Notes: a model not told the origin generated them from the sequence alone. Counted from the stretch's first letter, positions 1 through 8,447 are shown. The stretch is DNA of 64,000 nt from JBBIRG01 sp964410965 (GCA_964410965.1 CAYPIY010000007.1:186001-250000); one strand, 5' to 3'. Translations and numbers: made by a program.

Positions 1-202
1 CGCCGAAAAATTCCGCTCCTCCGGCCAGATATGCCAATATCTTAGACAATGGAAAACCTAACTGATTAAGATATCCCGAGAATTGATCTAATCCTCCGGA
101 GACGAAAAGTTTTCCATAACCATGATAGATGAACACCATCGCAATGCCCAGACGGAAAAACAAAATAGACAGATCGCTGTGACGGGAGAAGAATTTAAAC
201 AT
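1..202 (-). CDS. DoxX family membrane protein (3' end outside window)
   Basis: An open frame starts with ATG at 202 and runs off the left edge; 67 codons are visible. The N-terminus has the DoxX pattern: a short charged start, a hydrophobic helix with RLGIAMVFIYHGYGKLF, then a glycine-rich loop and LAYLAGGAEFFG. DoxX proteins are small four-helix inner-membrane proteins with poorly defined roles, some linked to quinone or thiol redox chemistry. It lies 25 bp downstream of the membrane protein at 228-1487 and is probably co-transcribed with it and with the ETF:quinone oxidoreductase. The family call is firm for the visible part; the function is open. Confidence 0.8.
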   Translation of the reverse strand, partial: MFKFFSRHSDLSILFFRLGIAMVFIYHGYGKLFVSGGLDQFSGYLNQLGFPLSKILAYLAGGAEFFG

Positions 203-227
203 AAAATATCCTGTTTGAATAAATGTT

Positions 228-1487
228 CTAAAACAACAGCTGCAACCCTGCGATGGGAGCAGAAGTATTTTTCATTCCGGATTCCTTAAGCAGCAGGGTT
301 AACGGATTAAGGTAAAAATGAACCGGATTTGCCTGCGATACATTTTTTTCGCCTGACGAATTGGTCGAATAAAACATGATCGTGTACCCGGCTATGGCGC
401 CAAGGCACGTCAGAGCGGTATAAAGTTTGGGTCTGGGTTCTTTCGATATCAAATATCCGACACCGAGACCGGTCGAAAAACCCGCGCTGGTGGACAAACG
501 GATCAACAACCCGTCGGCAGTGGAAAAATCCTTATCCCGAACAATCCAATTTCCAGCACCCAGTCCGAGTGATGAACCAATAATTGCCGCAGCGAGAATG
601 GCTTTGGGTTTTTTCGATCCCGCGTTAAATGCCAGCATCGTAGCCGCATATCCGCCGAGCAGTCCGGCATCCGTCATGACGTAAGCATCTCCGCGCGTAA
701 AATCCTGTTTACCGGTGAAATAATGGCCCAGGCCCAGGCCTAAGGCCGATCCGGCCAGTGCCATCGTTGCTGACGTCCGGTTATTATCCACATCCAGTAC
801 GATCGGCATGAAGATACCGATGTTTACTAATCCGAAATCCCCGAATGTCCCGACAGCTTCGGCACGTCCCCCCGTATAGTTCAGTTTTCCGGCAAGGTGG
901 TAAAAACCGATACCTTCTGCGATGCTTGCCGTAACGGAAAGCCCGATCGCCGTACGATAGGAATAATCCGGTCCGTTGATGAAAGAATATAAAGCAAGGC
1001 CATGGACAATTCCGCGCGAGGACCCGTAAATATAGGATGTGGCCGCCGCATCCGACACTTCCGTTTTTTTAGTCATATAATAGGGAAAGAAAAAGCCTCC
1101 TGCGCTGATGAACATATAAGTTGCTGCAAACGTTCTTTCATTTTTAATCCTCAGCGCAGTGGGTATGCCCCATGAATAATAACCCATCGCCAGAGCCGTG
1201 GATGCGGCGATCAGCATGGTTCGTCCGTCCTGATCCAGCACGACGCGGTCTTCAACCCTGATCGACTGGATGCTGTCCGTCGGCAGGCCGATCATCTCAG
1301 AATAAATTCTTACAGTGACCCGCTTCGCATTGATATCGATCACCCGTGCGCGGATGCGTGATCCGTCTTTTGTCTTAACGATCTGGATTCTTGTGCTGTC
1401 CGCCTTCCATGCCGACCAGTCCTGGGAATAAATCATGCCGGGCAGGATCACCAAAATTCCCAATGCGATTTTCAACATGGTTTTCAT
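228..1487 (-). CDS. Unknown exported/multi-pass membrane protein, 419 aa
   Basis: I do not recognise the family. Residues 1-21 form a signal peptide ending near IYSQ. A short beta-rich segment follows (about 35-80), resembling small domains that begin with KTKDGSRI and end in a VED turn. The rest is a series of glycine- and alanine-rich hydrophobic stretches. Two stretches are alike: each has GxxLGLGxGxx, then an aspartate-containing turn (KQDF, DKDF), then a glycine-rich helix, suggesting internal duplication. A strong Shine-Dalgarno (GGAGGGGG) precedes the ATG and sits 9 bp from the ETF:quinone oxidoreductase stop, so the genes are an operon. It could be a membrane-embedded helical bundle or an outer-membrane protein. 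Confidence 0.75.
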   Translation of the reverse strand: MKTMLKIALGILVILPGMIYSQDWSAWKADSTRIQIVKTKDGSRIRARVIDINAKRVTVRIYSEMIGLPTDSIQSIRVEDRVVLDQDGRTMLIAASTALAMGYYSWGIPTALRIKNERTFAATYMFISAGGFFFPYYMTKKTEVSDAAATSYIYGSSRGIVHGLALYSFINGPDYSYRTAIGLSVTASIAEGIGFYHLAGKLNYTGGRAEAVGTFGDFGLVNIGIFMPIVLDVDNNRTSATMALAGSALGLGLGHYFTGKQDFTRGDAYVMTDAGLLGGYAATMLAFNAGSKKPKAILAAAIIGSSLGLGAGNWIVRDKDFSTADGLLIRLSTSAGFSTGLGVGYLISKEPRPKLYTALTCLGAIAGYTIMFYSTNSSGEKNVSQANPVHFYLNPLTLLLKESGMKNTSAPIAGLQLLF

Positions 1488-1496
1488 ACCCCCTCC

Positions 1497-3197
1497 TTAC
1501 ATGTTTTTATACACCGGCCCGCCGCCGCCTTCGGGAGTCACCCAGTTGATCACCTGGTAAGGATCGGCGATATCGCAGGTCTTGCAATGAACACAGTTTG
1601 TAAAATTGATTTTTAACTGAGTCGGTTGGCCTTCTTCGGGCGCGACCATTTCGTACACCTGCGCGGGACAGAAATGCTGGCAGGGATTACCGTATTCTTC
1701 TTTGCACTTCGTGTTACAGATATTCGCGATGTCTTCCGGCTTAATCACGAGATGACAGGGCTGATTCTCTTCGTGCGTGGAACCTGAATAATAAACATCG
1801 GTGAGTTTTGTATAGGTCAGTTTTTCATCGAACTTGACTTTCGGAATCGGGGCGCCGGCGTCTTTGATCTTTTTCATGTGGATGTAATCAGGTTTCAGTT
1901 CCGTTTTCTTTTTCGTGCCGCCGCCGGTCAGGTACATCTGCATGCCCGCTTTCATCATGCCGATTCTGACGCTTCCGGTGAAATTCTGGCGGTAATTGCG
2001 CGATTTCCATAATTCCTCATGCGCCCAGCTTTGACGGAAAAGGTCATCGTATTTTTTCAGCATCGCCTCTGAATAATCATTCTTCCTGAGCGCTTCAAAC
2101 GCGGCTTCTGCGGCGAGCATGCCGGATTTTATCGAGAGGTGAATTCCTTTCAGGCGCGAGATATTAATGAATCCGCCGGATTCGCCGATCAGCATCATCC
2201 CCCCCGCATACAATTTCGGTATGGACCAGTAACCGCCTTCGGAGACGGTTTTCGCTCCGTACGCGGTCATTTTACCGTCTTTGAGAATTTCAGAAATGAA
2301 CGGATGTGTTTTGAACATCGAGAACGCGTTGTGCGGATCGAAAGTCGGATTCTCGTAATCCAATGCGGCGACAAAACCGATGGAACACAGCGTATCGCTC
2401 ATCATGTAGATCCACGTGCCTCCGTACTGCTTCGGAGAGAGCGGCCAGCCCGCGGTGTGAATGACGGCGCCTTTCTGCAGACGCCCGGCGGGAAGTTCCC
2501 ATAATTCCTTGATGCCGGTGCCGTACACCTGCGGATTGCGGTCCTTGTCAAGCCCGAGTTGGGGGACGATCTGCTTTGTTAAACTGCCGCGGGGTCCTTC
2601 CCCGAGAATCGTGATCTTCGCGTGAATATCTGCGCCGGCTTCAAAATTACTCTTCTGCTGACCGTGATGATCAAGTCCTTTATCACTCGTTCGGATTCCG
2701 ATTACTTTGTTGCTGTCCGTCAGAACTTCCCTTCCGGGAAATTCGTTAAACATATTCACGGCGTCGCCGAAGTCTTTTGTGATCTGTTCGGTCAGCCATT
2801 CCGCGATTTTATTCAGCGAACAGATGTATGTTCCGTGATTGTTCAGGTTTTTGGGTACGAACGGGAATTTAATTTTCGATTTTTCAGAAATCTGATAAAT
2901 GGATTCACCTGTCACTTCCGACTCGATGGGAAATTCACGTTCCCGGAAATCAGGAAACAACTCGCGGATGGCGATGGGATCCATCACGGCGCCGCTGAGC
3001 ATGTGGTCGCCGGCGTTCGCGCTTTTTTCCAGCACGCCGATTCCGTTTTCCAGAGTAATCGCTTCTTCCTTTATGGTTCCGCTTTCAACTTTATCGTTGT
3101 GGGCTTTAATAAGTTTCGCCAGATGATACGCCCCGGCCAGGCCCGCCGGTCCCGCCCCGACAAACAAAATATCCATTTCCAGTATTTCACGCTGCAT
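1497..3197 (-). CDS. Electron transfer flavoprotein:quinone oxidoreductase (ETF-QO)
   Basis: This enzyme passes electrons from electron transfer flavoprotein to the membrane quinone pool, linking acyl-CoA and similar dehydrogenases to respiration. The 566-residue length matches the family. An FAD-binding GAGPAG motif lies at residues 14-19. The C-terminus has the [4Fe-4S] ferredoxin-like domain: Cys510, then Cys535-x2-Cys538-x2-Cys541 in CVHCKTCDIADP, with the same 25-residue spacing between the first two ligands as in known ETF-QO. Extra cysteines at 494, 498 and 506 are not needed for the canonical cluster. No etfAB genes are in the window. A good promoter lies upstream (3227-3255). An unknown membrane protein and DoxX follow in the same transcription unit. 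Confidence 0.95.
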   Translation of the reverse strand: MQREILEMDILFVGAGPAGLAGAYHLAKLIKAHNDKVESGTIKEEAITLENGIGVLEKSANAGDHMLSGAVMDPIAIRELFPDFREREFPIESEVTGESIYQISEKSKIKFPFVPKNLNNHGTYICSLNKIAEWLTEQITKDFGDAVNMFNEFPGREVLTDSNKVIGIRTSDKGLDHHGQQKSNFEAGADIHAKITILGEGPRGSLTKQIVPQLGLDKDRNPQVYGTGIKELWELPAGRLQKGAVIHTAGWPLSPKQYGGTWIYMMSDTLCSIGFVAALDYENPTFDPHNAFSMFKTHPFISEILKDGKMTAYGAKTVSEGGYWSIPKLYAGGMMLIGESGGFINISRLKGIHLSIKSGMLAAEAAFEALRKNDYSEAMLKKYDDLFRQSWAHEELWKSRNYRQNFTGSVRIGMMKAGMQMYLTGGGTKKKTELKPDYIHMKKIKDAGAPIPKVKFDEKLTYTKLTDVYYSGSTHEENQPCHLVIKPEDIANICNTKCKEEYGNPCQHFCPAQVYEMVAPEEGQPTQLKINFTNCVHCKTCDIADPYQVINWVTPEGGGGPVYKNM

Positions 3198-3226
3198 GGT
3201 TTTCCTCTTGTATTTGTTGATAGGAT

Positions 3227-3255
3227 AATATATCCCTTTATCGCGTTTACATCAA
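3227..3255 (-). promoter_or_regulatory. Sigma70-type promoter for the ETF-QO operon
   Basis: On the minus strand TTGATG (3255-3250) is followed after exactly 17 bp by TATATT (3232-3227), about 30 bp upstream of the ETF-QO start. The spacing and both hexamers fit a housekeeping promoter. It lies just downstream of the inverted-repeat element at 3270-3355. Prediction only. Confidence 0.5.
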
Positions 3256-3269
3256 TAAATATATAATAT

Positions 3270-3355
3270 TTTAAACCTGCGAGATTTATGAATATAAGTT
3301 TATTACCGGTTAAATACTATACCTTATGTTATTCCATAACCCTCGCAGGTTTAAA
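3270..3355. repeat. 86-bp palindromic element with perfect 14-bp inverted termini
   Basis: TTTAAACCTGCGAG (3270-3283) is perfectly inverted as CTCGCAGGTTTAAA (3342-3355). Inside, GAATA and TAAG on the left pair with CTTA and TATTC on the right, so one strand can fold into a long interrupted hairpin. It fills the gap between XdhC and ETF-QO and ends 3 bp from the XdhC stop. It encodes nothing. It looks like a short non-autonomous palindromic repeat, but copy number cannot be judged from one window. It could also act as an RNA hairpin at the end of the XdhC transcript, though no U-tract follows. Confidence 0.7.
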
Positions 3356-3358
3356 GGT

Positions 3359-4132
3359 TTAACTTCCCGTATTCTTGATCCGGATAATCTCCGCGAGAAT
3401 GCTCACGGCAATTTCTTCCGGCGTTTCCGAATCGATGGGAACGCCGATCGGCGCATGTACGCGGTCAAGAAGGTTCTGGTCATATCCTTCGGCGCGGAAC
3501 TGATCGAACAGCGTTTTAACTTTTTTCGCGCTGCCCATCATTCCGATGTACTTCGCGTTACTGCGGATGACCTGTTTCAGCGCCAGTGCGTCGAATTTAT
3601 GATCGTACGAAACGATGCATACATACGTCTCCGCCGTAGGCGCCGGAATTCCGCTGTAATCGGTAGGCGTTTGAATGATTCTTATATTTTTGTCATCCTC
3701 AAAAACTTTCAGGCATCCTTCACGGTCGTCGACTACGGTGATGTCAAAATGCAATAATTTCGCGGCTTTGACTAGCGCCCGCCCGACATGTCCCGCGCCG
3801 ACGATCAGCAGCGGCATTCCTCCGCCGACCGGTTCGATGAACACGGTCACATCGCCGCCGCACACCGCGCCGATCGCGTCCGCTCCGTCAGGATTGAACG
3901 AATACCGCCTGAACAGCGGACGGCCGGATTTCATCACTTCTTTAGCGTCCTCAATCACCAGCATCTCAAACGGCCCTCCGCCGATAGTGTTGAAAATCTT
4001 CCCGTCGGGACAGACAATCATTTTTGTACCAGCCTCGCGGGGAGTCGACCCGCCTGATTCGATAATTGTAGCAACCGCAATCAGACCATATTGATCAAGC
4101 AATCTGAGTGACTCTTCGTAAATTTTCTTCAT
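3359..4132 (-). CDS. XdhC/CoxI family protein
   Basis: XdhC/CoxI proteins help mature molybdenum hydroxylases by handling the sulfurated molybdenum cofactor. The N-terminal XdhC domain (about 1-100) has the family signatures GSTPREAGTKM and GGGPFE, plus a conserved-looking Cys91 in AVCGGDV. The C-terminal half is a Rossmann domain beginning LLIVGAGHVGRAL (GxGxxG at 112-117) and ending with a glycine-rich MMGSAKK and a PIGVPI-ETPEEIA segment, as usual. The 257-residue length is normal. No xanthine or CO dehydrogenase is nearby; instead UbiA lies 18 bp upstream, apparently in the same operon. Family certain, partner enzyme unknown. Confidence 0.92.
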   Translation of the reverse strand: MKKIYEESLRLLDQYGLIAVATIIESGGSTPREAGTKMIVCPDGKIFNTIGGGPFEMLVIEDAKEVMKSGRPLFRRYSFNPDGADAIGAVCGGDVTVFIEPVGGGMPLLIVGAGHVGRALVKAAKLLHFDITVVDDREGCLKVFEDDKNIRIIQTPTDYSGIPAPTAETYVCIVSYDHKFDALALKQVIRSNAKYIGMMGSAKKVKTLFDQFRAEGYDQNLLDRVHAPIGVPIDSETPEEIAVSILAEIIRIKNTGS

Positions 4133-4150
4133 GAAATCACACCTTTGACG

Positions 4151-5089
4151 TTATGAGCCTTTAAAATTCGGATATATCATATTAAATCTTTTTTTATAAT
4201 AAATCCGGGTCACAAAAAAGAAAATAACAATCAGAACCAGATACAGGGGAAAATAAAATCCGATCATCAGAGCGAAAAAGAACAGGCCGAATTTGACGGT
4301 ACGGATCACCCGTTCCCGGGTCTGCCGGATGATTAATGTGACGTAAAATGGAAGCAGCAAGAGCGACGGCAGAAGCATGTTCATGTCCTGTCCGAGGACC
4401 GATGACATGATGCCGGCGGCAAAGCATCCCGTGGACACGAAAACCGTGGCACGTACTCCATAAGCAACGGCCATGGTCTGTTTTCCCGTCCGGCTGTCTC
4501 CTTCGATATCGGGTATCGTGGTCAGGAAATACAGCGCGGTATTGTAGAATAAATACGGAAGGACATCGTACACGAAATCAAAAACGGACAGCGGAACCAT
4601 GATCCATCCGAACGCGAACGCAAACGCTCCCATCCCGGCATTGGCCAGCGTACTTCCCCATACGCCGTTTTTCCATAAGAACGGCCTGAAGTTATACCCG
4701 ATCATGAAAAACAATACGGCCATCAGATACAGGATGAACAAATCAAACGATAACAGAACCCCGATCAGCAAACCTGAGAAAAGCAGCGCGATACTTTCAG
4801 AAACGGCGGCCTTCCGGCTCATCCCGGCCTCAGAAAGGAAAAACAATTTGGCGTTAATGCGGTCGGATTCCGTGTCTTCGAGCTGGTTGATGATGAAGCC
4901 GGCTCCCATGATCATCGCCGAGGATGCACAAATCCAGGTCATGCCCGGATTCCACCATTCCACGAAGGTTAAGCGGGGAACGGTTTTTCCCGTAACTGCA
5001 AGGTAACCCGCAAGGGTAGTGGTCCAGGCCGGGAAAAAAAGCACAGGCCGGAGCACAAAAAAATAGTCGGCAAAACGGATCAGTCTCAT
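4151..5089 (-). CDS. UbiA-family prenyltransferase
   Basis: A polytopic membrane protein (312 aa, about 8-9 hydrophobic helices) that should transfer an isoprenoid chain to an acceptor such as a quinone precursor or lipid. Both magnesium-pyrophosphate motifs are present: NxxxDxxxD as Asn68-Asp72-Asp76 (NQLEDTESD), and DxxxD as Asp194-Asp198 (DIEGD), followed by GKQTMAVAYG. The acceptor cannot be told from sequence; quinone and geranylgeranylglycerol-type substrates are both possible. XdhC follows after 18 bp. The quinone-linked ETF-QO lies farther downstream on the same strand, behind its own promoter. Confidence 0.9.
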   Translation of the reverse strand: MRLIRFADYFFVLRPVLFFPAWTTTLAGYLAVTGKTVPRLTFVEWWNPGMTWICASSAMIMGAGFIINQLEDTESDRINAKLFFLSEAGMSRKAAVSESIALLFSGLLIGVLLSFDLFILYLMAVLFFMIGYNFRPFLWKNGVWGSTLANAGMGAFAFAFGWIMVPLSVFDFVYDVLPYLFYNTALYFLTTIPDIEGDSRTGKQTMAVAYGVRATVFVSTGCFAAGIMSSVLGQDMNMLLPSLLLLPFYVTLIIRQTRERVIRTVKFGLFFFALMIGFYFPLYLVLIVIFFFVTRIYYKKRFNMIYPNFKGS

Positions 5090-5150
5090 CTCTTTCTTTC
5101 GGGAAACAGCCGGAGCCGTGCTCAGGTGTCCTTGTGAACGTTCCGGACAA

Positions 5151-5182
5151 TAAAAAAACGTTCAGCCGTCAAGCCAAACGTT
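5151..5182 (-). terminator. Possible terminator after the RRM genes
   Basis: Downstream of the RRM gene two copies of the self-complementary AACGTT (5157-5162 and 5177-5182) can pair into a 6-bp stem; on the minus strand the stem is followed directly by a run of seven T. The same bases also form a 10-bp direct repeat (AAACGTTCAG at 5156-5165 and 5176-5185). The stem is short, so the call is tentative. Confidence 0.4.
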
Positions 5183-5211
5183 CAGAAATGTAACCTATTT
5201 TCTGAAAGAAA

Positions 5212-5487
5212 TCAATAGGACTGTGCAGTATCTTTATGCACCGGCTTGGCGTAATTGACCGTAAGCGGCCGGCCCATCAGTTCGTATTTGTTGAACATTT
5301 CGATGGCCTTGTCCAGTTCCTCCGGAGTAGTCATCTCGACAAACCCGAAACCCTTGGACTTGCCTGTCAGCTTATTGATGATGATCGTTGCCGATACAAC
5401 CTGACCCGCTTTCGCGAACAGTTCCTTCAGGTCATCGGATTTAACATGGTACGAAATGTTCCCGATATACAGTTTATTTTCAAACAT
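5212..5487 (-). CDS. RRM-domain RNA-binding protein, 91 aa
   Basis: A single RNA recognition motif fills the protein. RNP2 is LYIGNI near residue 6 and RNP1 is KGFGFVEM near 45, with the beta-alpha-beta-beta-alpha-beta order complete by about residue 82. Bacterial proteins of this type bind single-stranded RNA and are often induced by cold. There is no C-terminal Gly/Arg tail, unlike many cyanobacterial Rbp proteins. It follows a paralogous RRM gene by 34 bp and probably shares its transcript. The RNA target is unknown. Confidence 0.93.
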   Translation of the reverse strand: MFENKLYIGNISYHVKSDDLKELFAKAGQVVSATIIINKLTGKSKGFGFVEMTTPEELDKAIEMFNKYELMGRPLTVNYAKPVHKDTAQSY

Positions 5488-5521
5488 AAAATCCCGTTTT
5501 CGTTGAGTGAATCAGATCCGG

Positions 5522-5842
5522 TTATTCATTTTCTTCGTTATTCCGCGGTGTGCGCTGGCGGCGGTTGTTCCCGTAACCGAACGGCTTTTTTTCCTGCGGT
5601 TTGGCGTCGTTGACAATCAGCGGACGTTCAAGATAGGAATAATTGTTATACATTTCCTTGGCCTTCGCAGCCCCTTCTTCCGTTTCCATCTCGACGAACG
5701 CGAATCCCTTGGATTTCCCGGAATTCTTGTCGGTGATGATTTTTGCGGAAGTCACTGTACCGGCCTTGCTGAATAACTCATTCAGCTGTTGCTCGCTCGC
5801 CTTGAATGACAGGTTGCCAACATACAGTTTCACAGAACTCAT
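5522..5842 (-). CDS. RRM-domain RNA-binding protein, 106 aa
   Basis: A second single-RRM protein: RNP2 LYVGNL at about 6-11 and RNP1 KGFAFVEM at about 46-53. It ends with a short basic and acidic tail (NNRRQRTPRNNEENE) that the neighbouring paralogue lacks and that could add non-specific RNA affinity. Start chosen at 5842 because AAGGAG sits 8 bp upstream. A promoter (6048-6076) about 200 bp upstream gives a long leader with a hairpin (5879-5899), which suggests post-transcriptional control like that of cold-shock genes; that part is inference. Confidence 0.93.
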   Translation of the reverse strand: MSSVKLYVGNLSFKASEQQLNELFSKAGTVTSAKIITDKNSGKSKGFAFVEMETEEGAAKAKEMYNNYSYLERPLIVNDAKPQEKKPFGYGNNRRQRTPRNNEENE

Positions 5843-5878
5843 AAACAGATCTCCTTAAAAAAAAATAAGTGAACACCA

Positions 5879-5899
5879 TCAGCCGGCAAAACCGGCTGA
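5879..5899 (-). promoter_or_regulatory. Leader hairpin upstream of the RRM gene
   Basis: A perfect 8-bp stem TCAGCCGG/CCGGCTGA with a 5-base loop lies 36 bp upstream of the RRM start, inside its predicted leader. A run of about ten T follows after 13 bases and then the Shine-Dalgarno. The gap between stem and T-run is too long for a standard terminator, so a stability or translation-control element is more likely. Confidence 0.45.
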
Positions 5900-6047
5900 C
5901 TCTTAAATAAAAATGAAAAGCGAATGCGTGAGATGGGAAATAAATACATAAGGAAACCGGATACCGGCAAACGACGACCGTTAATGATCAGTTGGGCAAG
6001 TAATGAATGCAGTTAACCATAAAATAAACTATATACTATCCACATTG

Positions 6048-6076
6048 AGTGTAGTGATTTGGAGTTATATTGTCAA
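6048..6076 (-). promoter_or_regulatory. Sigma70-type promoter for the RRM gene pair
   Basis: On the minus strand a consensus TTGACA (6076-6071) is followed by a 17-bp spacer and TACACT (6053-6048). Transcription would start near 6041, giving a leader of about 200 nt before the ATG at 5842. Confidence 0.55.
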
Positions 6077-6225
6077 GAAAAAAATCAATAAATTGATTTT
6101 TTTTACTTGCTTTTTTGTAAATATTTATTTAACCTAAACATAGGAATGTTAAAATGTTTTTACGGTACTAAGAAACGCCTTTACATACAAGGCGGAGTGT
6201 TTGGTATACACTTCAGGAAACCGTT

Positions 6226-7158
6226 ATGAAAGACAGAAAATTCAGAATTCTCTATCTGCCTGAGCATCATTCGGAAATGAAGGAATTTCTCATTTCCAGG
6301 AATCGACTGATTTTTTTCGGCATATCCGTTATATCTCTTCTGTTTATCATATTAACCGCGATCGGCGTTATTTTTTCCGAATATTCGGGGGATGAACGGC
6401 TGGCATCGGTGCGATCGGAAAATAAAATCCTGAAACAGCAGATGTCTGATTTTAATCATCGCCTGAAAGAGGCGGACGAACAGATCCAGTTATTGTTCAA
6501 AAAAGACACGGAACTGCGGCTTGTTTCCAACCTGCCGAGCGTGGAGGCAATCCTGTCTGATGCCGGCGTCGGAGGAAGCGACGAGACTTTCAGTTACAAT
6601 CCCGATCTGATATCGGCCCATTCCGATGAACTGATCCGGACTAACTCCATGCATCTTGAAAACCTGGAATCCAAAATCCAGCTTGAACTGCAGAGTTACG
6701 GAGACCTTACCACGGTTATCCAGTCTAACCTTGACAAGCTGAATTACATTCCTTCGATCGGTCCCACCCGGTCGGGCAGGATTACGGACCGGTTCGGCAC
6801 GCGCCGCGGATTCCGGAGCTGGAAGCCGCATACCGGCCTGGACATCGCATCGCGCTGGGGCACACCCATTTATTCGACCGCCGACGGCATCGTCGAGACC
6901 ACAGCGTGGCGCAGCGGGTACGGCAAATGCATCATCATCAACCACGGCAACGGGATCAAGACGCTGTACGGGCACCTGTCTGCGTACAAAGTCAAAAAAG
7001 GACAGACCGTCAAGCGGAATCAGCTCATCGCCAAGATGGGAAGCACAGGCTTATCCACCGGCCCGCATCTGCACTACGAAGTCCGTGTCAATGACGTCGT
7101 CATCAATCCTGAATTATATATTTTCTTTGATCTGGTGGATCAGCTGGTCGTCAAGTAA
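6226..7158 (+). CDS. M23 (LytM-like) metallopeptidase, membrane-anchored
   Basis: A cell-wall endopeptidase or a septal/elongation regulator of that fold. A short cytoplasmic N-terminus is followed by one transmembrane helix (about 29-51) and then a coiled coil (about 58-100 and 140-180). The M23 domain follows, with all zinc and catalytic residues: His202-x3-Asp206 in HTGLD, and His281-x-His283 in PHLHYEV. Because the site is intact, it is probably an active peptidoglycan hydrolase rather than an EnvC-like activator. The topology matches periplasmic MepM-like enzymes. It converges with the lytic transglycosylase at 7173-8447, another wall enzyme, with a 14-bp gap and no terminator. Confidence 0.92.
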   Translation: MKDRKFRILYLPEHHSEMKEFLISRNRLIFFGISVISLLFIILTAIGVIFSEYSGDERLASVRSENKILKQQMSDFNHRLKEADEQIQLLFKKDTELRLVSNLPSVEAILSDAGVGGSDETFSYNPDLISAHSDELIRTNSMHLENLESKIQLELQSYGDLTTVIQSNLDKLNYIPSIGPTRSGRITDRFGTRRGFRSWKPHTGLDIASRWGTPIYSTADGIVETTAWRSGYGKCIIINHGNGIKTLYGHLSAYKVKKGQTVKRNQLIAKMGSTGLSTGPHLHYEVRVNDVVINPELYIFFDLVDQLVVK

Positions 7159-7172
7159 TCCTGTCCCCGAAT

Positions 7173-8447
7173 TTATTCCTCCGGCACATACAATACGAGA
7201 TTCATTCCCGTTTGAATCTGGTCGCCCGGGATGTTATTCCATTGCCGGATCTGGTAGATCGAAAGTCTGTATTTTTCGGCAATGCGGTACAGGTTTTCCC
7301 CGTCGCGAACCTCATGTTCGACCGCTTTCGCCCGGGGATAATAAATTTTAAGTTTTGCGCCCAGCATCGCCACATCGGATTTGAGCTGGTTCCACAGCAT
7401 CAGGTTCCCGGGTGTAACCTGATACCGGCCGGCGATTTTCGACAGATGATCCCCTTCCTGTACGGTATAAAAAATATAATGCAGCGATGAATCTCCCGCG
7501 GCTGCAGGATTCACGGTGACCGCGGAATCCTGATTCCTGTTATTGCGGATCGTATCGGTAAGCGTAATATGACAGGGCACCAGCAGCGACCATTCGCCTT
7601 CGGGCAGCTGGTCCTTCATGATCCAGTAATTCAGCGTCTTGAGCTGCTTGTAATTCATTCCTGAATTCCTTATCCACTTCCCGAGATCTTTCAAGGGGCC
7701 GCGCACCGTAACGGTTTTGCAGCCTTCATCATACGGCCTGTACTTTGCCGATTCGGGAATCCGGAAGCCGTAGCGGTGAGGCCGCTCCATGATTTCTTTG
7801 ATGACGAGGATGTGAAAAAGATAGTTCCTTGTCTCGCGGTTCAGGAACAGCCGGTAGTAATTGGAATCCGTCTGCTGCCCGATCATTTTTTTTATGTATC
7901 CCGGTCCGGCGTTGTATGCGGCGGCGGCGAGCGACCAGTTCCCGAAGTCGCCCCGCATGGACCGGAGCATCGCAAGCGACGCTCTCGTGGATTTTTCGAC
8001 GTGGAATCGTTCATCAATCATGGCGTTGACCGTCAGTCCCCAGATTTTCGCCGTAGACGGGATAAACTGCCAGAGCCCGCCCGCGTCGGCGTGCGAATAG
8101 GCGTCGAGCCGGAGCGAACTTTCCGCTACCGAAAGATATTTGAGGTCTTCGGGAAGCCCCATTTCAGAGAGCACTTTTTCGAAAAAGGGGAAATACACCG
8201 GGGCCCGCTTCAGGACCGTCACGACCCGTTCCTCGCGGTTCAGGACCTGGAAAAAAATATCCTCCAGCCTTTCCCGGACGTCGCGGTCGGCCGTCAGGAT
8301 GGGCTCCCCGCAGAAGGCCATCGTATCCGGCAGCGGCAGTACTGCAGTCCCCCGGACAAATATCGTGTCGGAAACGGCGCCTTCGTGGGCTGAGATGATG
8401 CCGGCGAAGGGCCACAAAAGAAAGATAACGGCAAATATATTTTTCAC
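7173..8447 (-). CDS. mltD: MltD-like lytic transglycosylase with two LysM domains
   Basis: Cleaves glycan strands of peptidoglycan non-hydrolytically. A signal peptide covers about 1-20. The SLT domain (about 85-230) has catalytic Glu109 in SVAESSLRLDAYSHADAGG, then LWQFIPSTAKIWGL and AAAYNAGPGYI, as in family 1 enzymes. Two LysM peptidoglycan-binding repeats occupy roughly 325-372 and 376-424 (YTVQEGDHLSKIA and HEVRDGENLYRIA). There is no lipobox cysteine, so unlike E. coli MltD it may be soluble in the periplasm. The frame opens with GTG at 8447; no ATG is available in frame before the signal peptide. The architecture is clear; the gene name is by resemblance. Confidence 0.9.
   Translation of the reverse strand: MKNIFAVIFLLWPFAGIISAHEGAVSDTIFVRGTAVLPLPDTMAFCGEPILTADRDVRERLEDIFFQVLNREERVVTVLKRAPVYFPFFEKVLSEMGLPEDLKYLSVAESSLRLDAYSHADAGGLWQFIPSTAKIWGLTVNAMIDERFHVEKSTRASLAMLRSMRGDFGNWSLAAAAYNAGPGYIKKMIGQQTDSNYYRLFLNRETRNYLFHILVIKEIMERPHRYGFRIPESAKYRPYDEGCKTVTVRGPLKDLGKWIRNSGMNYKQLKTLNYWIMKDQLPEGEWSLLVPCHITLTDTIRNNRNQDSAVTVNPAAAGDSSLHYIFYTVQEGDHLSKIAGRYQVTPGNLMLWNQLKSDVAMLGAKLKIYYPRAKAVEHEVRDGENLYRIAEKYRLSIYQIRQWNNIPGDQIQTGMNLVLYVPEE

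Larger units (their letters stand above)
5843..6225. other. Intergenic region between divergent RRM and M23 genes
   Basis: This 383-bp gap is A/T-rich and has no plausible gene. It holds the minus-strand promoter at 6048-6076, the leader hairpin at 5879-5899, and on the plus side a 6-bp hairpin CGCCTT-AAGGCG (6176-6194) just upstream of the M23 gene. No clear plus-strand promoter stood out; TTGCTT near 6108 has only a weak -10 partner. Confidence 0.7.

Noticed and set aside
2622..3266. 214-codon plus-strand frame opposite ETF-QO
   Set aside because: It is antisense to a well-defined enzyme and runs into its promoter; no protein family fits.
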